The position numbers and the translations under genes are program-made. A stretch of DNA of 8,417 nt from Rhodospirillales bacterium (GTDB taxonomy: Bacteria > Pseudomonadota > Alphaproteobacteria > Acetobacterales > Acetobacteraceae), in contig JANXSA010000082.1 in the NCBI GenBank assembly GCA_025352915.1, positions 1 through 8,417 on the forward strand, given 5' to 3'. Below are positions 1 to 6,156 of this stretch, in pieces. The number at the start of each line of letters is the position of its first letter. Position 1 is the stretch's first letter. The notes beneath the pieces were generated by a model. That model made no database searches, had not been told where the DNA came from, and saw only the letters and a program-made list of their open reading frames with translations.

Positions 1-230
1 CTCCCGCCCACAATCCGCGCCGGCTCGTCCAACAGCCGCATGATCGACTTGGCACAAACGCTCTTGCCCGACCCCGACTCCCCCACAATCCCCAGCGTCT
101 CGCCGGCATGCAGGTCAAAGCTCACCCCATCCACCGCCCGCACCGGCCCGGCATCGGTCAAAAACCAGGTGCGCAAATCCCGCACCCGCAGCAACAACTC
201 ACCTCGTGGGATTTCAGCGAGTGCGGGCAT
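1..230 (-). CDS. Peptide/nickel-type ABC transporter ATP-binding protein (DppD-like), N-terminal part; runs off the window
   Basis: This is the first of the expected ATPase subunits that power the importer encoded upstream. It would act on the cytoplasmic face of the inner membrane and hydrolyse ATP. Only 76 residues lie in the window. They start [20 protein letters not shown], continue through the usual first strands of an ABC domain ([20 protein letters not shown]), and include a perfect Walker A motif, GESGSGKS, at residues 50-57. The Q-loop, signature motif and Walker B lie outside. The ATG at 230-228 sits inside the 3' end of the DppC-like gene, giving a 17-base overlap that suggests translational coupling. 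There is no clear Shine-Dalgarno before this ATG, so a slightly later TTG start, preceded by GAGGTGAG, cannot be excluded. The family is sure; the transported substrate is not known. Confidence 0.9.
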   Translation of the reverse strand, partial: MPALAEIPRGELLLRVRDLRTWFLTDAGPVRAVDGVSFDLHAGETLGIVGESGSGKSVCAKSIMRLLDEPARIVGG

Positions 231-1077
231 GCGGATCCAACCAGTCGCGAATGCCGTCACCGACGAAATTGAAGCCCATCACCACCGTCAAGATCGCCAG
301 CCCCGGAAACGTCGCCACCCACCATTGCTGCACCAGCTCGCGCCCCTCGGCCACCATCGCCCCCCATTCGGCAGTCGGCGGCACCACGCCGAGTCCCAGG
401 AACGACAGCCCGGCAAACACCAAAATCGCCTGCCCCAAATCCAACGTCACCAGCACGATCAAAGGCCCCACCGCATTGGGAATAATCTGCCGCAACAGGA
501 TATGCGCCGACCCAAACCCGATCGACTGCGCCGCCTCGACATATTCCAGCGACCGCTGCGTAATCACCAAAGACCGCGCCAGCCGCGCAAACTTCGGCCA
601 CCACACTACCAGCATCGCGATCACCGTATTGACCGTCCCGATCCCCATCGCGGCCGCAATCGCCATCGCCAGAATGATCGGCGGAAAACAAAACACCAGG
701 TCGGTCGCCCGCATCAGCGCCTCCTCGGCCCAGCCCCGCGCATACGCCGCCACCGCCCCTAGCAACGTCCCGAACAACCCCCCGATCAGCACCACCACCA
801 TCCCAACCGACAGCGAAATCCTGGCCCCATAAATCACCCGCGCCAACACATCCCGCCCCAACGCATCCGTGCCCATCCAATGCGTCGCCGACGGCGGCCT
901 CAACCGATTGGCCACATCAACAAAATTCGGATTGTGCCCGCTGACCCACGGCGCAAACACCGCCGCCAAAACCCAGGCCAGGATGATGCCCCCGCCCACC
1001 GCCGCCAGCCCATACCGCCGCACCCAGCGCCGCGCCGGCGAAGCCACGCGGGGCAGGGGGATCGCCGAGGTGCTCAC
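214..1077 (-). CDS. Peptide/nickel-type ABC transporter permease, DppC-like
   Basis: This is one of the two inner-membrane permease subunits of a Dpp/Opp-family importer, 287 residues long, which is normal for the family. An N-terminal membrane segment (about residues 24-44) is followed by the GTDALGRDV motif (69-77) typical of DppC proteins. Further hydrophobic segments lie near 88-112, 130-160, 202-226 and 256-274. The EAA loop that docks on the ATPase begins [12 protein letters not shown] at 179 and ends IIPN near 201. The start is a GTG at 1077-1075. No better in-frame start precedes it, and the only SD-like sequence is a weak AGAAGA seven bases upstream, at the edge of the A/T-rich repeat element. 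It overlaps the DppD-like gene downstream by 17 bases and is separated from the DppB-like gene by 119 bases, unusually wide for this operon type because of that element. Confidence 0.95.
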   Translation of the reverse strand: MSTSAIPLPRVASPARRWVRRYGLAAVGGGIILAWVLAAVFAPWVSGHNPNFVDVANRLRPPSATHWMGTDALGRDVLARVIYGARISLSVGMVVVLIGGLFGTLLGAVAAYARGWAEEALMRATDLVFCFPPIILAMAIAAAMGIGTVNTVIAMLVVWWPKFARLARSLVITQRSLEYVEAAQSIGFGSAHILLRQIIPNAVGPLIVLVTLDLGQAILVFAGLSFLGLGVVPPTAEWGAMVAEGRELVQQWWVATFPGLAILTVVMGFNFVGDGIRDWLDPHARTR

Positions 1078-1085
1078 AGAAGAGT

Positions 1086-1184
1086 CTTCTTTTTGTGAAC
1101 AAAAAGAAGCAAAAAAACTTCATCCATTTGCGCACGGCCTAAACGGATAAAGTTTTTTTGCTTCTTTTTTTCCAAAAAAAGAAG
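1086..1184. repeat. A/T-rich inverted-repeat element, copy 1, between the two permease genes
   Basis: Two 35-base arms (1086-1120 and 1150-1184) are reverse complements at about 32 of 35 positions, including a perfect 20-base stretch. They enclose a 29-base spacer. Each arm also contains its own hairpin: CTTCTTTTTGT with ACAAAAAGAAG on the left, and CTTCTTTTTTT with AAAAAAAGAAG on the right. The spacer adds a short ATCC/GGAT stem. In RNA the element could fold as one long stem or as two terminal hairpins around a central stem. Long A and T runs stand out in DNA that is otherwise very GC-rich. Read on the minus strand it lies 12 bases after the DppB-like stop and 8 bases before the DppC-like start. 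A related copy lies at 8208-8329. Confidence 0.9.
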
Positions 1185-1196
1185 AATCCTGCCCCT

Positions 1197-2210
1197 TCAC
1201 TTCTTCACCACCCGCGGATCAAGCAACGCATAAGACAGATCAACAAAGAAATTCACCATCACAAAAATCGCCGCCACAATCGCCGTGATCGCCATGATCG
1301 CCGGGAAATCCACCGCCACCGCGCTGCGAAACGTATACCGCCCCAGCCCCGGCCACGAAAACACTGTCTCCGTCATCACCGCGCCGGCCAGCAGATTGGC
1401 ATACGCCAACCCCCCCAGCGTCACCACCGGCAGCATCGCGTTCGGCAACGCATGGCCCGTCACCACCACTCGCGCCAGCAACCCCTTCGCCCGCGCCACC
1501 CGGACATAATCCTGGTTCAGCGCCTCCAGCATCGCCGCCCGCGTCGTCCGCGTAATCAACCCCAGCGTCGAAGCCGCCAACACAATGCTCGGCAAAACCA
1601 GATGCGCCAACGCGTCGTAGAAAGTCTCCCAATCCCCGATCCACGCGGAGTCGATCAGCAACAAGCCGGTAATCCGCTCCGGCGGAAACGCCACCGGGTC
1701 CAGCCGCCCCGGCCCCGGCGCCCAATTTAACTGCCCGTAGAATACCGCCAGCATGATGAACGCCAGCCAGAATGTCGGCGCCGACACCCCGATAAGCGAC
1801 ACAAACCGCGCCACATGATCCACCCATGAATCACGCCGCACCGCCGCCAAAACCCCGAGCGGCAACCCGACCACCACCGACAACGCAAACGCAATCGTCG
1901 CCAATTCCAACGTCGCCGGCGCATAGTCGACAATATCCGCCAACACCGGCCGCCGAGACGCAATGGAAATCCCAAGATCGCCCTGCGACAGCCGCTGCAA
2001 GAACCGCCAATATTGTTCCCATAACGGCAGGTCCAATCCGTACCGGGCACGAAACTCCCGCACCTGCACAGGGTCGGAAGCCTGCATATCCCCCAGCGCC
2101 GCCATCGCGGGATCGCCCGGCACGGTGTTGGCGATCAGAAACACCACCAGCGTCGCCAGCAAAACCATCACAACAGCGGTCAACAGCCGCGAAACGACGT
2201 AGCGGATCAC
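1197..2210 (-). CDS. Peptide/nickel-type ABC transporter permease, DppB-like
   Basis: This is the second inner-membrane permease of the importer, 337 residues, normal for DppB/OppB proteins. It opens with the family's N-terminal membrane segment (MIRYVVSRLLTAVVMVLLAT, segment about 9-29) and the periplasmic NTVPGDPA motif at 28-35. There are further hydrophobic segments near 100-123, 135-160, 200-220, 262-281 and 303-327. The EAA ATPase-docking loop starts DYVRVARAKGLL at 234 and ends with LPN at 255-257. The C-terminal FSWPGLGRYTFRSA and ALLDPRV motifs are typical. The GTG start at 2210-2208 lies 22 bases after the binding-protein stop, with no obvious Shine-Dalgarno, so translation may depend on coupling. 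The coding strand prefers G or T in third positions, unlike the C-ending codons of the binding-protein gene upstream. Confidence 0.95.
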   Translation of the reverse strand: MIRYVVSRLLTAVVMVLLATLVVFLIANTVPGDPAMAALGDMQASDPVQVREFRARYGLDLPLWEQYWRFLQRLSQGDLGISIASRRPVLADIVDYAPATLELATIAFALSVVVGLPLGVLAAVRRDSWVDHVARFVSLIGVSAPTFWLAFIMLAVFYGQLNWAPGPGRLDPVAFPPERITGLLLIDSAWIGDWETFYDALAHLVLPSIVLAASTLGLITRTTRAAMLEALNQDYVRVARAKGLLARVVVTGHALPNAMLPVVTLGGLAYANLLAGAVMTETVFSWPGLGRYTFRSAVAVDFPAIMAITAIVAAIFVMVNFFVDLSYALLDPRVVKK

Positions 2211-2232
2211 GTGGTGGCGGACAAATGCGGCA

Positions 2233-3852
2233 TCAGACCGGCTTGGCGCCAGACAGGTCGGCCATCCAGCCGGCGGCGGTCAGGTTGAGCCCGGCCACGC
2301 TCTTACGCACCGCCACCTGGTAGACCGGTTGGACCAGTACGAAATGATGCGCCGCATCGACCATGGCCTCCTGGTATTTGCGATACAGCGCGGCGGCCTT
2401 CACCAGGTCGCGCTCGGCGCCGGCATCGGCGACCAGCTTGCGCATTTCGTCGGACGGCTTCCACTGCACCCGCCCGGCCACCCGGTTGATGGTGGCGGAC
2501 GACCACAGCCAGTTTTCCGGCGCCGGCGGGTTCCAGAAGGTCAGCACCGCCTCGGCCTTGCCGCCCATGAACATGGTGCGCATGTTCACCATGTCCATCG
2601 GCGCCAGTTCGGCGATGATGCCGACGCGGGCCAGGTCGGCCTGAATTTTCTGCGCCAGGTTCTGATAGCTGATGCTGGCGGTCACCGCGTTGCCATAGCC
2701 GAGTTGGAACTTGAAGCCGTTCGGCATGCCGGCGCGGGCGAGCAACTCGCGGGCCTTGCCCAGGTTCTCGTTGAAGCCGATCTCCTTGGTCAGCGCCTCG
2801 GTCGAGCCATTGACGCCGACCGGCAGGAAGCTGACCGGGCGCACCGCGTGGCCGCCGGCGAGGTTTTTAATGATGCCGTCGAAATCGATGGCATGGCCGA
2901 TCGCCTGGCGGGCAAACTTGTTCTGCAGCGCCGGGTTGGTCGGCGCCTCGACCACCGCCATATAGATGAAGTCGAGGCTGGTTGCCCCCATCACCGTGAT
3001 GTTCGGGTCGTTCTTCAGTAAGGCGATCTGCTCGGGGATCAGGTTGAACGCGACATCGACATCGCCGCGCTGGATCGCCAGCAACTGGGCCGCACTTTCG
3101 CTCATGTGGCGGATCAGTACGCGATCATAGCCCGGCGCGCCGCGATAGTAGTTGGGATTGCGCACCATCTGGATCTGCTGATTGCGCTGCCAGCCGGTGA
3201 GGCGATAGGGGCCGGCGCCGGCGGAGTTGTTATTGAGCCACTCGGTCGCCTTGTCCTTTTCCTTGGCGTCGGCCGCGTCGGTGCCGCCATTGGCCACCAC
3301 CAGCGCCTTCTCCTGGATGCCGAAGGCCGGCGTGGCGATGATCGAGATCAGCGGCAGGGTCGGGTCCTTGAGCACGATGTCGATGGTGCTGTCATCGACC
3401 ACATTCACCGCTTCGACATGCGAGATGTACTGGGAGGGCTGGTCCTTGATGTTGAGGTGGCGGGTGAAGCTGAAGCGCACATCCTCGGCGGTCACCGGGT
3501 TGCCGCTGGCGAACTTCATCCCCGGGCGCAGCTTGAAGCGCACGGTCTTGCCGTCGGGCAGATAGGCCCATTCGGTGGCCAGCGCCGGCTTGATGGTGAT
3601 GTTGTCGCCGGGATCGAAGGTGACCAGGCCCTCATAGGCGGCACGTGTCGGCAATGGATTGGAATACTGGTAGGCGCGGACGGGATCGAGCGACAGCGTG
3701 TCACTGACATCCAGCCCAATCACCAGCGTCCCGCGCCGCGCCGCGCTCTGCGCCGCCGCCGGCCGGGCGCCTGCCAGAACGGCACCCAACAGCCCCGCCG
3801 TGCCGCCAACAAAATACCGCCGGCCAAAGCCGCCCTTATCCTGGTCCGCCAT
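2233..3852 (-). CDS. Peptide/nickel-type ABC transporter substrate-binding protein (DppA-like, SBP_bac_5), Tat-exported
   Basis: This is the periplasmic receptor of the importer, 539 residues from the chosen start. The N-terminus (MADQDKGGFGRRYFVGG) carries a twin-arginine motif at R11-R12. A hydrophobic stretch (about 17-28) and a probable signal peptidase site near ARPAAAQSA follow, so it should be exported folded. There is no lipobox cysteine. Mature-protein motifs fit family 5 solute-binding proteins: the ATEW segment near 92-95, DGKTVRFKLRPG (100-111) and the KFASGNPVTAEDVRFSF stretch (113-129). The reading frame stays open for 63 more codons upstream, but that extension resembles no signal peptide. 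The ATG at 3852-3850 has a GGGGG Shine-Dalgarno five bases before it. It is the first gene of the operon. The ligand (peptide, nickel, opine or other) cannot be told from the sequence. Confidence 0.93.
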   Translation of the reverse strand: MADQDKGGFGRRYFVGGTAGLLGAVLAGARPAAAQSAARRGTLVIGLDVSDTLSLDPVRAYQYSNPLPTRAAYEGLVTFDPGDNITIKPALATEWAYLPDGKTVRFKLRPGMKFASGNPVTAEDVRFSFTRHLNIKDQPSQYISHVEAVNVVDDSTIDIVLKDPTLPLISIIATPAFGIQEKALVVANGGTDAADAKEKDKATEWLNNNSAGAGPYRLTGWQRNQQIQMVRNPNYYRGAPGYDRVLIRHMSESAAQLLAIQRGDVDVAFNLIPEQIALLKNDPNITVMGATSLDFIYMAVVEAPTNPALQNKFARQAIGHAIDFDGIIKNLAGGHAVRPVSFLPVGVNGSTEALTKEIGFNENLGKARELLARAGMPNGFKFQLGYGNAVTASISYQNLAQKIQADLARVGIIAELAPMDMVNMRTMFMGGKAEAVLTFWNPPAPENWLWSSATINRVAGRVQWKPSDEMRKLVADAGAERDLVKAAALYRKYQEAMVDAAHHFVLVQPVYQVAVRKSVAGLNLTAAGWMADLSGAKPV

Positions 3853-3857
3853 GCTAA

Positions 3858-3862
3858 CCCCC
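3858..3862 (-). promoter_or_regulatory. Ribosome binding site that fixes the substrate-binding protein start
   Basis: On the minus strand GGGGG is followed by a five-base spacer (TTAGC) and the ATG at 3852-3850. This favours that ATG over an in-frame ATG 12 bases upstream, which overlaps the G-run, and over the long open extension beyond it. Confidence 0.6.
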
Positions 3863-3883
3863 ATTTTTCGCGCCTTTACACCG

Positions 3884-3912
3884 ATTATCGCCGAGCCCGC
3901 CCTGATTGGCCA
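3884..3912 (-). promoter_or_regulatory. Candidate sigma-70 promoter of the ABC transporter operon
   Basis: Read on the minus strand, TGGCCA (3912-3907, 4 of 6 matches to TTGACA) and GATAAT (3889-3884, 5 of 6 to TATAAT) are separated by exactly 17 bases. Transcription would begin near 3877 and leave a leader of about 25 bases carrying the ribosome binding site. The position suits the first gene of the operon. It was found by eye, and no operator was recognised next to it. Confidence 0.45.
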
Positions 3913-4000
3913 GCGCTTTCCCGCCCGCCCGGACAATCCACCGCCCGAACGGCCCAAATTTTCGGGGTTCTCTTTTTCAAAAATGAACAAGCGCGTCCTT

Positions 4001-4029
4001 TTGATAAAAGCCGCGAAAACTTCTATCCA
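4001..4029 (+). promoter_or_regulatory. Weak candidate promoter for the metallophosphoesterase gene
   Basis: TTGATA (4001-4006, 5 of 6 to the -35 consensus) is followed after 17 bases by TATCCA (4024-4029, only the TAT half matches the -10). Transcription would start near 4036, about 30 bases before the inferred start codon. The -10 is poor, so this is tentative. The region 3853-4064 is a divergent intergenic region, so it should hold promoters in both directions. Confidence 0.25.
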
Positions 4030-4052
4030 CGCCCTCCCCATCCCCTGCCGCC

Positions 4053-4056
4053 GGAG
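4053..4056 (+). promoter_or_regulatory. Ribosome binding site supporting a CTG start
   Basis: GGAG lies eight bases before CTG at 4065-4067. The frame has no ATG, GTG or TTG between its upstream stop (TAA at 4005) and the first metal-binding motif, so this site is the main evidence for where translation begins. ATT at 4059 is the only other credible near-cognate start, and it is too close to the GGAG. Confidence 0.45.
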
Positions 4057-4064
4057 CGATTCCC

Positions 4065-4841
4065 CTGAGCCTTCTCGACGATTACGGCATTGTCTGCATC
4101 GGCGACATCCACCGCCAATGGTCCCACATCGACCGCGGCCTCGCCGCCCTGGACCGCAAACTGCGCCACGTCATCCTGTTGGGCGACATGGAATGCACCC
4201 TGCCGCTCGACGCCCACGCGGCCCCCATCCTCGCCCACGGCGCCGGCCTGCACTGGATCTTCGGCAACCACGACGCCGATGGCGGCCCGGAAATGTGGGC
4301 CAACCTGACCAACCCCGCCCGCAATCCCGCCACCGCCGCCGGCGCCCTGCATCGCCGCGTCGCCACCATCGCCGGCCTGCGCATCGCCGGCCTCGGCGGC
4401 ACCTTTCACACCCGCGTCTGGAACCCGCCCGCCCCGCCCCGCCTGCACAGCCGCGACCAGCTCGGCCCCGACATGGCAACACTCGGCCCCGGTTGGAGCC
4501 CCGACGCCACCGCCGCCCTCGCCCACGCCCTGTCCAGCATGGCGATCTGGCCCGAAGACGTCGAAGCCCTGGCCAGCCAGCGCGCCGATGTCCTGATCAC
4601 CCACGAAGCCCCCTCCAGCCACCGCAGCGGCGCCGCCATCCTCGATGACCTGGCCCGAGCCATGGGTGCCCGCCTGATCGTCCATGGCCACCACCACATC
4701 GGCTACCGCGCCGCCGCCGCCGACGGCCTGCAAGTCCAAGGCGTCGCCGCCGCCTGGGGCGTCGCCCTCTCCGGCCACACCCACTGGCAAGGCGACAAGC
4801 CCCGCCTCCTGCCGCAAACCCCCGGCTGGACATACCGCTGA
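4065..4841 (+). CDS. Calcineurin-like metallophosphoesterase, probable CTG start
   Basis: A cytoplasmic hydrolase of the binuclear-metal phosphoesterase superfamily; the substrate cannot be predicted. From the CTG start it has 258 residues and begins MSLLDDYGIVCIGDIHRQW. Metal-binding blocks appear in the family order: D-x-H in GDIH (13-16), GD in LLGDME (G40-D41), GNHD (67-70), a lone histidine in ITHEAP (H180), and GHHH (208-211). A second GHxH-like sequence, GHTH, sits at 237-240, but the first, in LIVHGHHH, fits the usual strand-then-loop context better. No signal peptide is visible. The first common start codon, TTG at 4179, would remove the essential D-x-H block, so a non-AUG start or an upstream frameshift must be assumed. 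The gene is divergent from the ABC operon and does not obviously share its function. Confidence 0.82.
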   Translation: MSLLDDYGIVCIGDIHRQWSHIDRGLAALDRKLRHVILLGDMECTLPLDAHAAPILAHGAGLHWIFGNHDADGGPEMWANLTNPARNPATAAGALHRRVATIAGLRIAGLGGTFHTRVWNPPAPPRLHSRDQLGPDMATLGPGWSPDATAALAHALSSMAIWPEDVEALASQRADVLITHEAPSSHRSGAAILDDLARAMGARLIVHGHHHIGYRAAAADGLQVQGVAAAWGVALSGHTHWQGDKPRLLPQTPGWTYR

Positions 4842-5117
4842 AGCCGGCGCACCCCGCCATACAGCAGGCGCTTGTTTGTGAAACGAAAACACAGATTCAA
4901 GCCGCCGGAGCCCCCGGGCTTGCTGGTTGCTCCACTCTGCACGACCGGCAACGCCCTGAACCGCCCGCTCGGCACGGCGAACCGTCACAAATCCCACGCC
5001 AAACTATACTGTTATAGTTCGGTGACGCACGGCGCCGACGCCTGAATTCGCGCTAGCCTCGCTGCTCGGCCTACCGCAACACCGTCCACCAGGGCCGCCA
5101 GGATCGACCGGCCAGCA
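4842..5117. other. Intergenic region between the phosphoesterase and acyltransferase genes
   Basis: No convincing gene is seen on either strand here; the open frames are antisense or out-of-frame extensions of the neighbouring genes. The only strong structure is the palindrome at 5002-5019. A CAAGCC/GGCTTG inverted repeat (4898-4903 with 4917-4922) could form a six-pair hairpin, but it has no T-tract and is not called as a terminator. Confidence 0.5.
5002..5019 (+). promoter_or_regulatory. Palindromic operator candidate overlapping an extended -10 promoter
   Basis: AACTATA (5002-5008) and TATAGTT (5013-5019) are perfect reverse complements around a CTGT centre. The right half contains TGtTATAGT (5010-5018), an extended -10 with 5 of 6 matches to TATAAT. 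An overlapping TATACT (5005-5010) is a second -10 possibility. No good -35 is present. Transcription would start near 5025, leaving a leader of about 90 bases before the acyltransferase start at 5118. A dimeric repressor bound here would block this promoter; the regulator is not encoded in the window. Confidence 0.45.
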
Positions 5118-6062
5118 ATGGCCCCGCCAGCAGAGGCAGCGCCGCGCGTGAGCATCGCCCAAACCAGCATCATTAACCCCGGCGATCCGCCGATTGCCTA
5201 TTTCGACCCCGCCATGTCGGCCACCCGCCGCGTCGTGGTCCGCGCCATCGAGCGCGCCACCGGCCAGCGCAAGCTGAAAAAGGTCTACACCAGCTTCCGC
5301 GCCGAGGGCGGCACACCAGACTCCTTCTGGGCCGAGATGCTGCGCCGCTCTGCCATCCAGCCGGATTTCGACCGCAGCGCGCTGGCCCGCATTCCGCGCG
5401 AGGGTCCGCTGATGGTGGTCGCCAACCACCCCTACGGCCTGATCGATGGCTTCGCCCTGTGCTGGCTCATTCACCAGGTGCGGCCGGACTTCAAGCTGCT
5501 GATCAACTCGGTGCTGTCCCAGGCGCCCGAGACCGCGGCGCATCTGCTGCCGCTGGACTTCGCCGGCACCCGCGAGGCCCAGCTCGCCAATATCCGCTCC
5601 CGCACCGCCGCCCGGGCACAGCTGGAACAAGGCGGCTGCCTCGTCGTCTTCCCGGCCGGCGCCATCTCCACCGCGCCCGACCGCTGGGGCCGCCGCCCCG
5701 CCATGGACGGCCCGTGGCAGCCGTTCACCGGCCAGCTGGTCCAGCGCACCCGCTGCCCGGTGTTGCCGGTCTGGTTCGCCGGCCAGAACAGCCGACTGTT
5801 TCAGATCGTCAGCCACTACAGCTCAACCCTGCGCCTGGCCATGATCGCCGGCGAAATCCGCCGCCGCTTCGGCACCCGCCTGCCGATGCGCGTCGGCGAG
5901 CTGATCCCGCATGACAACCTGGCCGGGATCACCGATCGCACAGCACTCGCCAGCGAACTCTGCCGCCGCACCTACGCGCTGGGCGGCATTGACACCACCC
6001 TCCCCGGCACCATCGTCGATTGGCCGGTGGCGATCCAGGACAAGCCGCGCCGCGACCGCTGA
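5118..6062 (+). CDS. Lysophospholipid acyltransferase family protein (PlsC / putative hemolysin type)
   Basis: Probably an inner-membrane-associated acyltransferase moving a fatty acyl chain from acyl-ACP or acyl-CoA onto a lysolipid such as lysophosphatidate or lyso-ornithine lipid. The catalytic block is [11 protein letters not shown] (101-111), with H104 and D110. The spacing is H-x5-D rather than the H-x4-D of classical PlsC, as in the hemolysin/OlsA-like branch. The second block, VVFPAGAIS (176-184), replaces the usual FPEGTRS. A third, [11 protein letters not shown] (212-222), matches the family's late P-V motif. At 314 residues it is slightly longer than typical. The ATG at 5118 has only a distant AGGA; GTG at 5148 (residue 11) or ATG at 5214 (residue 33) are possible starts. 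It lies 94 bases before trpB on the same strand, with no clear terminator between. Confidence 0.85.
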   Translation: MAPPAEAAPRVSIAQTSIINPGDPPIAYFDPAMSATRRVVVRAIERATGQRKLKKVYTSFRAEGGTPDSFWAEMLRRSAIQPDFDRSALARIPREGPLMVVANHPYGLIDGFALCWLIHQVRPDFKLLINSVLSQAPETAAHLLPLDFAGTREAQLANIRSRTAARAQLEQGGCLVVFPAGAISTAPDRWGRRPAMDGPWQPFTGQLVQRTRCPVLPVWFAGQNSRLFQIVSHYSSTLRLAMIAGEIRRRFGTRLPMRVGELIPHDNLAGITDRTALASELCRRTYALGGIDTTLPGTIVDWPVAIQDKPRRDR

Positions 6063-6067
6063 CGGCG

Positions 6068-6096
6068 CCCCGCCAACCGTCCCCCCCCGCCAACCG
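6068..6096. repeat. Short direct repeat, 17-base period, before trpB
   Basis: The 12-base word CCCCGCCAACCG occurs at 6068-6079 and again at 6085-6096, in a C-rich stretch between the acyltransferase stop and the trpB ribosome binding site. It may be a binding site or simple polymerase slippage; nothing further can be said. Confidence 0.55.
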
Positions 6097-6142
6097 CCCC
6101 ATTGGCCTGCCTCCCCCCCTGCGCTAAGAGGGACGCCTGACT

Positions 6143-6154
6143 GGAGGCACCTCC
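6143..6154 (+). promoter_or_regulatory. trpB ribosome binding site within a small palindrome
   Basis: GGAGG (6143-6147) lies nine bases before the TTG start at 6157 and justifies that start. The same bases form GGAGG-CA-CCTCC, so the Shine-Dalgarno could pair with the CCTCC just before the start codon as a four-pair stem with a four-base loop. That could modestly restrain initiation. Confidence 0.6.
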
Positions 6155-6156
6155 CC

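Noticed and set aside
1086..1184. Interpretation of the A/T-rich element as an insertion sequence
   Set aside because: It has no coding capacity and no visible target duplication; at most it could be a non-autonomous element.
3853..4041. Extension of the substrate-binding protein by 63 residues to an upstream ATG
   Set aside because: The extension would bury the Tat signal peptide internally, and it crosses the candidate promoter; the internal ATG at 3852 has a good ribosome binding site.
3106..4068. Plus-strand open frame (320 codons) opposite the substrate-binding protein gene
   Set aside because: It is an antisense shadow of a well-supported gene, with no domain or plausible ribosome binding site.
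3987..4875. ACAAGCGC and GCGCTTGT flanking the phosphoesterase gene as terminal inverted repeats
   Set aside because: The match is only about nine bases with no similarity beyond it and no transposase; chance is a sufficient explanation for so short a match.
4898..4922. CAAGCC/GGCTTG hairpin after the phosphoesterase as a terminator
   Set aside because: The stem is only six pairs with a 13-base loop and no following T-run.
4023..4997. Long minus-strand open frame (324 codons) opposite the phosphoesterase gene
   Set aside because: The translation is low-complexity G/A/V-rich antisense of a GC-rich gene with no recognisable domain; the plus strand carries complete metallophosphoesterase motifs.
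6102..6129. TTGGCC with CTAAGA, 16 bases apart, as a trpB promoter
   Set aside because: Both boxes match poorly in a C-rich stretch; transcription from upstream is equally possible.
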